Assembly: GCA_029063695.1 (NCBI GenBank)
Contig: JAIDNR010000368.1
Coordinates: 1 to 8,765 of the forward strand
DNA length: 8,765 nt
Reading direction: 5' to 3'
Source of the DNA: Ruminococcus sp.
GTDB taxonomy: Bacteria; Bacillota; Clostridia; Oscillospirales; Ruminococcaceae
Part shown: in pieces, positions 4,623 to 8,765 of the stretch
Numbering within the stretch: the first letter of the stretch is position 1
Layout: each line of letters opens with the position of its first letter
Program-made: the position numbers and the translations under genes
The notes under the pieces: model-generated
Database searches by the model: none
What the model was told of the DNA's origin: nothing
What the model saw: only the letters and a program-made list of their open reading frames with translations

Positions 4623-6539
4623 TCAATCGCTTAATCCATTAACGGTACAAAATGCAGAGTATATATTTTCTTCTACAGATTCAGCATTGCGTGGGCTGAG
4701 GCAGAATTTGTATTTTCCGATTTTTGCACGTTCGTTTGTAGCAAGATTTGTTACATATTCTTCTACAGTAAATTCAGATGTATCGGCAGTGAGCATTGTT
4801 ATTACCGAATTCATTTCGGGAGCAAGAATTGTTGAAGTGGAAATTGTTTTAACATTTCCGTCTGAATCGGTTATTATATAATCAATCACAAAGCGACCCG
4901 AAGCATTTTTCGGAACAGGAGTACAGAATGCAATATTCTTATTGTCGGATTTGTCGCCGATTACATAGCTGAAATTAACATCAGGTGCAGGAAAATCCGT
5001 GTTTTCGTCAATAATCTTGACAGTAATTTCCGCCTTTATTTCGGGATTCGATACGCTGTATACGGTTACGATACACTCACCGACGGAAATTCCTTTTACC
5101 CAGCCGTATTTATTGACTGTTGCAATTGTTTCGTCAGAACTTATCCAGATTTCATCTTTGGTTATTGCTTCATAAGGAAGCATTGTAACGATTGAAATAT
5201 CTTCTTTTCCGACAGGTATATTCATCTCATATTTTGAAAGCAAAATTTCAGTAACCTTTACATTTGTAGTAGTAGTCGTCGTAGTCGTAGTAATCGGATT
5301 TGTTTCGGTTGTTGTATTTGTTGTAACAGGCGGTTCATCATCATAGACAGTAACAACAATTATAGCGAATACAGCAGGATTGTCAATACTCTGGACAGTA
5401 ACTGCACAGCTTCCGGCTTTTTTACCGATTACCCAGCCTTCGTTGTCTACAATTGCAATTTCCTCATTGGAACTTGACCATTTTTCAGCCTTATTCAGAG
5501 CAGTTGTAGGGAGCATGGTAACATATGCCGAAAGTTCTCCGTGACCTACCTGCACTGCCATTTCGGTTCTACTCAGGCGAATATCTCTTACTGATGATAT
5601 ATCAGTAACATTTACAGTGATTTCAGCACGTATATCGGGATTGTCAACGCTTATTACAGTGATGATGCAGGTACCTTCACCGATTCCGGTTACCCAGCCT
5701 TCATTGTCTACTACTGCAATATTTTCATCAGAGCTTGTCCAGATTTCATCTTTATTTTTTGCAGTTGAAGGAAGCATTGTGACATTTGCCGCCAATGCAC
5801 CTTGTCCGACATTTATACTGAGTTTCGTCTGACTTATACGTATATCTGAAACCTTATCGGGATTTAAAGTTACGGTTGTGGTTGCGGAAACTGCGGAAGT
5901 TGTTGGTACTGTAGTTATAGATGTGGTTTTCGTTGTGGTTGCAGTGGTTTTATCTGAAACGGTTGTTGTAGTCGGCTTTGGAGCAGCCGTTGTGGTTTTG
6001 ACTGTTTCAGTTGCAGTTGTCTTGACATTTACAGTTGTAGTTGTCTTGATGTTCACAATTGTTGTAGTATTGACGGTTGCAGGTTTTGATGTAGTTGAAA
6101 CGGGTTTGTCTGTAGTGGCAGTTGTTGTCACTGCCGGTGGCGGTTCAGTCTGACTATCAAGATAAGCCTGCATATCAAGTTTACCGCCCGTTGAAGTATA
6201 TGAATAGTATGAAAGTATTAAAGCTGCATCAGATGAATCAATAAGTTCATTTTTATCAATGTCAGCAGATATTTTCTGATTTTCCTTAAAAGTTCCGTCA
6301 CCGCCTATTGAAAGGAGTGAATATTCGGCAAGAACTGCTGAAGCATCGCTTGCATCAATTAAACTGTCGCCGTTGACATCGCCGAGAGTATAATTTTCAT
6401 CTGCATGGACTACAGGCGGATATGAATCACCTGTAACTGAAAATGCATTTGTGTTCATTTCCAATAAATCAAGCGGAAGTATGGCAGTAATGCTTAGTGC
6501 AGCAGCCATTACTGAAGCTATAATTTTCTCTGTTTTCAT
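4623..6539 (-). CDS. Secreted dockerin protein with three BIG2-type Ig-like repeats
   Basis: This 638-residue exported protein is probably a cellulosome or cell-surface complex component. It has a signal peptide (MKTEK start, hydrophobic 6-26, possible cleavage after TNA at 30-32). A type I-like dockerin at about 50-117 has two Ca2+ loops: DVNGDSLIDASD (54-65) and DIDKNELIDSSD (93-104). A Thr/Lys/Val-rich linker spans 137-223. Three BIG2-like repeats at 230-312, 317-398 and 429-510 share TMLP, W-SS(D/N)E-IA, GWV-G and C-(I/V)TV-S--NP. A Thr-only linker (406-425) separates repeats 2 and 3. The C-terminal domain (514-638) is unrecognised. There is no catalytic motif, so a structural, adhesive or scaffold-associated role is inferred. 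The start is supported by AAGGAG 5 bases upstream. It is monocistronic, with its own promoter and terminator. A dockerin placed N-terminally right after the signal peptide is less usual than a C-terminal one. Confidence 0.9.
   Translation of the reverse strand: MKTEKIIASVMAAALSITAILPLDLLEMNTNAFSVTGDSYPPVVHADENYTLGDVNGDSLIDASDASAVLAEYSLLSIGGDGTFKENQKISADIDKNELIDSSDAALILSYYSYTSTGGKLDMQAYLDSQTEPPPAVTTTATTDKPVSTTSKPATVNTTTIVNIKTTTTVNVKTTATETVKTTTAAPKPTTTTVSDKTTATTTKTTSITTVPTTSAVSATTTVTLNPDKVSDIRISQTKLSINVGQGALAANVTMLPSTAKNKDEIWTSSDENIAVVDNEGWVTGIGEGTCIITVISVDNPDIRAEITVNVTDISSVRDIRLSRTEMAVQVGHGELSAYVTMLPTTALNKAEKWSSSNEEIAIVDNEGWVIGKKAGSCAVTVQSIDNPAVFAIIVVTVYDDEPPVTTNTTTETNPITTTTTTTTTNVKVTEILLSKYEMNIPVGKEDISIVTMLPYEAITKDEIWISSDETIATVNKYGWVKGISVGECIVTVYSVSNPEIKAEITVKIIDENTDFPAPDVNFSYVIGDKSDNKNIAFCTPVPKNASGRFVIDYIITDSDGNVKTISTSTILAPEMNSVITMLTADTSEFTVEEYVTNLATNERAKIGKYKFCLSPRNAESVEENIYSAFCTVNGLSD
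5010..5852 (-). repeat. Three tandem BIG2-type Ig-like domain repeats
   Basis: Three units of about 82 residues are encoded at 5852-5604, 5591-5346 and 5255-5010. Units 1 and 2 are closest, sharing VDNEGWV and near-identical DNA around it. Unit 3 has diverged more and is set apart by a Thr linker. The pattern suggests an older duplication that gave unit 3 and a later one that gave units 1 and 2. Confidence 0.85.
5871..6131 (-). repeat. Thr-rich low-complexity linker
   Basis: Residues 137-223 of the BIG2 dockerin protein are mostly Thr with Val, Lys, Ala and Pro. They resemble the extended, probably O-glycosylated linkers of ruminococcal cellulosomal proteins. On the plus strand the tract reads as G/T-rich DNA and produces a spurious Val-rich open frame. 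A second, shorter Thr run lies at 5265-5333. Confidence 0.85.
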
Positions 6540-6589
6540 AAATTCTCCTTATGATACATTTATTTTTTAAGCAACACACCATGGAGTAT

Positions 6590-6618
6590 ATTATACAACT
6601 TTTTGGAAAAAAAAGCAA
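6590..6618 (-). promoter_or_regulatory. Sigma-A type promoter for the BIG2 dockerin gene
   Basis: On the minus strand TTGCTT (6618-6613) is followed after 17 bases by a perfect TATAAT (6595-6590). This leaves a leader of about 45 bases ending in the AAGGAG ribosome binding site. The spacer contains a T-run and an A-run that may bend the DNA. Confidence 0.75.
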
Positions 6619-6666
6619 GCCTATTGAAGTATTATTAAAAATATAATCCATATTTTCGGAAAAAAT

Positions 6667-6696
6667 GACAAAAAAAGACTGTCATATTTGACAGCC
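6667..6696 (-). terminator. Terminator after the triple-module dockerin gene
   Basis: On the minus strand GGCTGTCA (6696-6689) pairs with TGACAGTC (6684-6677) across a 4-base loop, with one G-T pair, followed by TTTTTTTGTC. It lies about 35 bases after the stop codon and separates the two dockerin genes into independent units. Confidence 0.88.
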
Positions 6697-6731
6697 TTTT
6701 AAATAATATTGAGTTTTCTGCGGCAGAAAGT

Positions 6732-8765
6732 TTAATTTTCACTTGCAAGAAGTGCATCGTACTGAGCCTGAGTAATCGGGAAATCATGCTGTTCAACCTG
6801 CTGAGCTTCCAAAAGCTGGAGCAGTACAGCATCGGCACCTGTTACGCCGTCGCCGTTATTGACAATATCGGCATTGAGTTTGCCCTGTTCTGAAAGAGAA
6901 TATTCATCTGGATTTCCCATATGCTGAATAATAGCTGTAGCGTCAGCAATATCTACAGACTTATCCTCATTTGCATCACCCCAGAGAGTAACTTTAAGAG
7001 GTTCTGTAGTTGTTGTGGTAATTATGGTAGTTGCTGTTGTGGTAGTAGTTGGTTTTGCTGTAGATGTTGTAGTTGTGTTAGTGGGTTTTGCAGTTGTGGT
7101 AGTGGGTTTGGTGGTTGTAGCAGGCTTTGTTACAGTTGTTGTAGTGGTTGTTTCCGGTTCGTCAGCATAATAAATCTCGATATTATCAACTGAAATCGAA
7201 TCAGCTTCGCCATAATAGTAGCCGATAAGAAGTTTTCCGTCTTTTGTATTTATTCCGTTCGGGTGTTCTTCGTCACCGGCAGCAGCAGTGGGAACAATCC
7301 ACATAATATCAGCGGTCTTGTCTGCATCAAGTATAGCATAGTTGCCACTTTCCTGGAACCAGTAGTCGGGATTTACTGTTTTTTCAACGCCTGTGCCTAT
7401 ATTGTAAATAAGTTTTCCGATAGGAGCGTCAGCGGAAACTTCAAATTTTATAGCATAAACGTCTTTTGTTTCATCAATTCCCAGTTCAGAGTATTCAATT
7501 TCAAGATTCTTTGCAGAATCGGAACCTGTGTGAGTTATTGTTTTCTTTACGGCAGTTGCAACGGAATCAGTGTAAGGAACGGTAACGGTTTTTGTATAAG
7601 TAAGCACAGCATTTGTCACAGTTACGCTTTCGACTTCCTCACCATCAACGTCATTTCCCCACCAGTACTGGAAAGAAACGCTGTCTGTTGATGAATCAGT
7701 AACGTGTGGCTGAACTTCTGCTGGAACTTCCCAATAAGCTTCTATATATGAACCTGCACCGAAAAGTTTTCCGCCGTTTCCAGGAGTAATCAGGAATTCG
7801 ACGCCCTGTTCTTCAAATTCTGCAACAGAACCTTCACCCTCAGCACCCATATCGTTATACCAGTAACCTGCATATTCTTTGCCCTTGATTCCTGCAATCT
7901 GCTTTGCATATTCGGTATCGGCAGGAGAACCATTTTTAACATTTATACCGCCGCCATAAACGAGCTGATCCATTTCCTTGTCGGATTCAATAGTACAGGT
8001 AAGAGATTCTATGATAACGCCGTCCATATCAGTAAGACCGAAATCGGAGAACCTGAACTTGTGACTGTTAGTCGGTCTTTCGGGTGAATCATCAGGGTGA
8101 GCCGCATAATATTCTTCATCATAGCCTTTTGTAAGAACTATATCTCCAAGGGCTTCTCCGTCAATCTGCTTTGCAACAGTAGAGGAGATAGTAGCAGTAC
8201 CATTTCCGTTATCCTTGAAACTCCAGTTTTTGCCGTTCTCACTGTTAGTACCGTTAGTATGCTTGTTGTTGTTCGGAACAACATTTTCCTGAGGGTCATC
8301 AGGATTGTCAGGGGTGTCGGGATTATCGGGATTATCAGGGTCAACAGAGACTTCATCATTATAGCTGAATCCTGTGAAAGTTACAGAATTATCAACCATA
8401 TCTTTTTCGCTGTTGTCCCAGTGAGCACAGTAATAGCATCTGAACTCAAATTCACCATACTGACCATATTTAATATCAAGTTCTGATAGGTCAATCACTA
8501 TCTGATTAGTGCCTTTTTTGAGTTTGACAGCATAACCGCTTCCGTCGCCGGTAGTCCATTTGCCGTCCTTGGTAAATTCGGTCCAGCCATCGTTGCATGA
8601 AATACCGAAACCGTATGAAAATGAAACCTCACCATCAATATCGCTTTCTATATTCACAATGATGTTTTCAAGCGGATTTTTCTCTGTATAATCAGAGGGA
8701 ATTTTTGTCTTGGGGAGGTCAACACCTGCCTTGAGTGAAGTTGAAGCGGTTTTGAGTGTAGACTC
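6732..8765 (-). CDS. Secreted dockerin protein with three aromatic-rich modules, partial at its N-terminus
   Basis: The frame is open to the right edge, so the N-terminus and any signal peptide or catalytic domain are missing; 677 residues remain. From the first visible residue, module 1 spans about 24-137 (SFSYGFGIS, CYYCAHW). An Asp/Pro/Asn linker follows at 140-164. Module 2 (180-392) has VYGGGINV and FQYWWGNDV. Module 3 (394-534) has YNIGTGV, DYWFQE and GYYYGE. A Thr/Pro linker spans 538-587. A C-terminal dockerin (592-653) has loop 1 GDANEDKSVDIAD and loop 2 DIVNNGDGVTGAD. The modules look like beta-sandwiches with exposed aromatics, suggesting carbohydrate binding by analogy only. The dockerin would bind a cohesin, attaching the protein to a cellulosome. 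A GTG inside the frame at 8657 is not a credible start, because it would cut module 1 and the frame continues upstream. Confidence 0.87.
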   Translation of the reverse strand, partial: ESTLKTASTSLKAGVDLPKTKIPSDYTEKNPLENIIVNIESDIDGEVSFSYGFGISCNDGWTEFTKDGKWTTGDGSGYAVKLKKGTNQIVIDLSELDIKYGQYGEFEFRCYYCAHWDNSEKDMVDNSVTFTGFSYNDEVSVDPDNPDNPDTPDNPDDPQENVVPNNNKHTNGTNSENGKNWSFKDNGNGTATISSTVAKQIDGEALGDIVLTKGYDEEYYAAHPDDSPERPTNSHKFRFSDFGLTDMDGVIIESLTCTIESDKEMDQLVYGGGINVKNGSPADTEYAKQIAGIKGKEYAGYWYNDMGAEGEGSVAEFEEQGVEFLITPGNGGKLFGAGSYIEAYWEVPAEVQPHVTDSSTDSVSFQYWWGNDVDGEEVESVTVTNAVLTYTKTVTVPYTDSVATAVKKTITHTGSDSAKNLEIEYSELGIDETKDVYAIKFEVSADAPIGKLIYNIGTGVEKTVNPDYWFQESGNYAILDADKTADIMWIVPTAAAGDEEHPNGINTKDGKLLIGYYYGEADSISVDNIEIYYADEPETTTTTTVTKPATTTKPTTTTAKPTNTTTTSTAKPTTTTTATTIITTTTTEPLKVTLWGDANEDKSVDIADATAIIQHMGNPDEYSLSEQGKLNADIVNNGDGVTGADAVLLQLLEAQQVEQHDFPITQAQYDALLASEN
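6807..6992 (-). other. C-terminal dockerin module
   Basis: Two Ca2+-binding F-hand-like segments are visible. Loop 1 has the regular 12-residue D-x-N-x-D-x-x-x-D-x-x-D spacing. Loop 2, DIVNNGDGVTGAD, has one extra residue before NGDG, a form I associate with ruminococcal dockerins. The tail VEQHDFPITQAQYDALLASEN continues beyond the fold. Confidence 0.85.
7005..7154 (-). repeat. Thr/Pro/Lys/Ala low-complexity linker
   Basis: About 50 residues between module 3 and the dockerin consist of irregular T(n)KP and T(n)AKP units. This is a flexible, likely glycosylated linker of the same style as that in the neighbouring gene. Confidence 0.85.
7164..8696 (-). repeat. Three divergent copies of one aromatic-rich module
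   Basis: Copies lie at about 8696-8355, 8228-7590 and 7586-7164. All share an order of motifs: an IES-D/EVSAD strand, a Gly-rich turn after Tyr (YGFGI, YGGGI, YNIGTG), an internal Trp, then a paired aromatic (CYYCAHW, QYWWGND, GYYYGE), ending in SVTF---SYN, SVTV---LTY or SISV---IYY. I aligned them by eye. Copy 2 is larger through insertions. Confidence 0.6.
8274..8348 (-). repeat. Asp/Pro/Asn linker repeat
   Basis: The protein reads as repeated PDN or PDT units (DPDNPDNPDTPDNPDDP) between modules 1 and 2. It is acidic and probably extended. The DNA shows matching short direct repeats of the type TCAGGATTATC. Confidence 0.8.

Noticed and set aside
5878..6153. Val-rich plus-strand open frame
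   Set aside because: It is the antisense reading of the Thr-rich linker (ACN codons give NGT on the other strand, read as Val), with no ribosome binding site.
7005..7154. CRISPR array or tandem DNA repeat in the G/T-rich tracts
   Set aside because: The repetition is irregular and in codon register with a Thr/Pro linker, and there are no unique spacers.
6921..7193. Cys/Ser/Gly-rich plus-strand open frame resembling a metallothionein-like protein
   Set aside because: It lies opposite the Thr/Pro linker and dockerin of a well-supported minus-strand gene. The composition is a by-product of that linker.
8655..8657. GTG at 8657 as the start of the triple-module protein
   Set aside because: The frame is open upstream to the window edge with protein-like sequence continuous with module 1, and no ribosome binding site precedes the GTG.
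1..8765. Mobile element, prophage or defence system
   Set aside because: I saw no transposase, integrase, terminal inverted repeats, attachment-site duplication or nuclease/helicase motifs in any frame.

Overview
The window looks like a chromosomal segment from a fibre-degrading gut or rumen Firmicute, most likely a Ruminococcus close to R. flavefaciens. I infer this from two secreted proteins that combine dockerin modules with long Thr/Pro-rich linkers, a style typical of ruminococcal cellulosomes. Low-GC Firmicute promoters, GGAGG-type ribosome binding sites and a T-box leader support it. The base composition, roughly 40% GC by eye, also fits. No ribosomal RNA or other marker gene is present, so the genus call is an inference.

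Layout. Positions 1-1933 hold a minus-strand transcription unit: a consensus promoter, a T-box leader with an asparagine specifier and a terminator/antiterminator, then asnS (asparaginyl-tRNA synthetase). A small membrane-protein gene starts 5 bases after the asnS stop and runs off the left edge. Positions 1951-2154 hold a very short minus-strand gene for a 37-residue single-span membrane peptide, with a strong ribosome binding site and its own terminator. A divergent intergenic region (2129-2272) contains two perfect inverted repeats. On the plus strand follow a PHP-family phosphoesterase of the histidinol-phosphatase type (2273-3040) and, from its own consensus promoter, a CNNM/CorC-type membrane protein (3258-4574). 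The leader of the latter is about 165 bases long and carries a possible 26-codon leader peptide overlapping a terminator-like hairpin. A bidirectional terminator at 4581-4622 separates this block from the minus-strand genes to its right.

Positions 4623-8765 hold two separately transcribed minus-strand genes for secreted, dockerin-bearing proteins. The first is complete (638 residues): signal peptide, N-terminal dockerin, Thr-rich linker, three bacterial Ig-like (BIG2-type) repeats and an unrecognised C-terminal domain. The second lacks its 5' end: three divergent copies of an aromatic-rich, probably beta-sandwich module, an Asp/Pro linker, a Thr/Pro linker and a C-terminal dockerin of ruminococcal type.

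Functionally this is a housekeeping block (asparagine-responsive tRNA charging, a PHP phosphatase, a probable divalent-cation transporter) next to a cellulosome or surface-complex block. I found no mobile element, CRISPR array or defence system. The parts most worth a second look are the CNNM leader, the two tiny membrane proteins, the triplicated aromatic-rich module and the C-terminal domain of the BIG2 protein.
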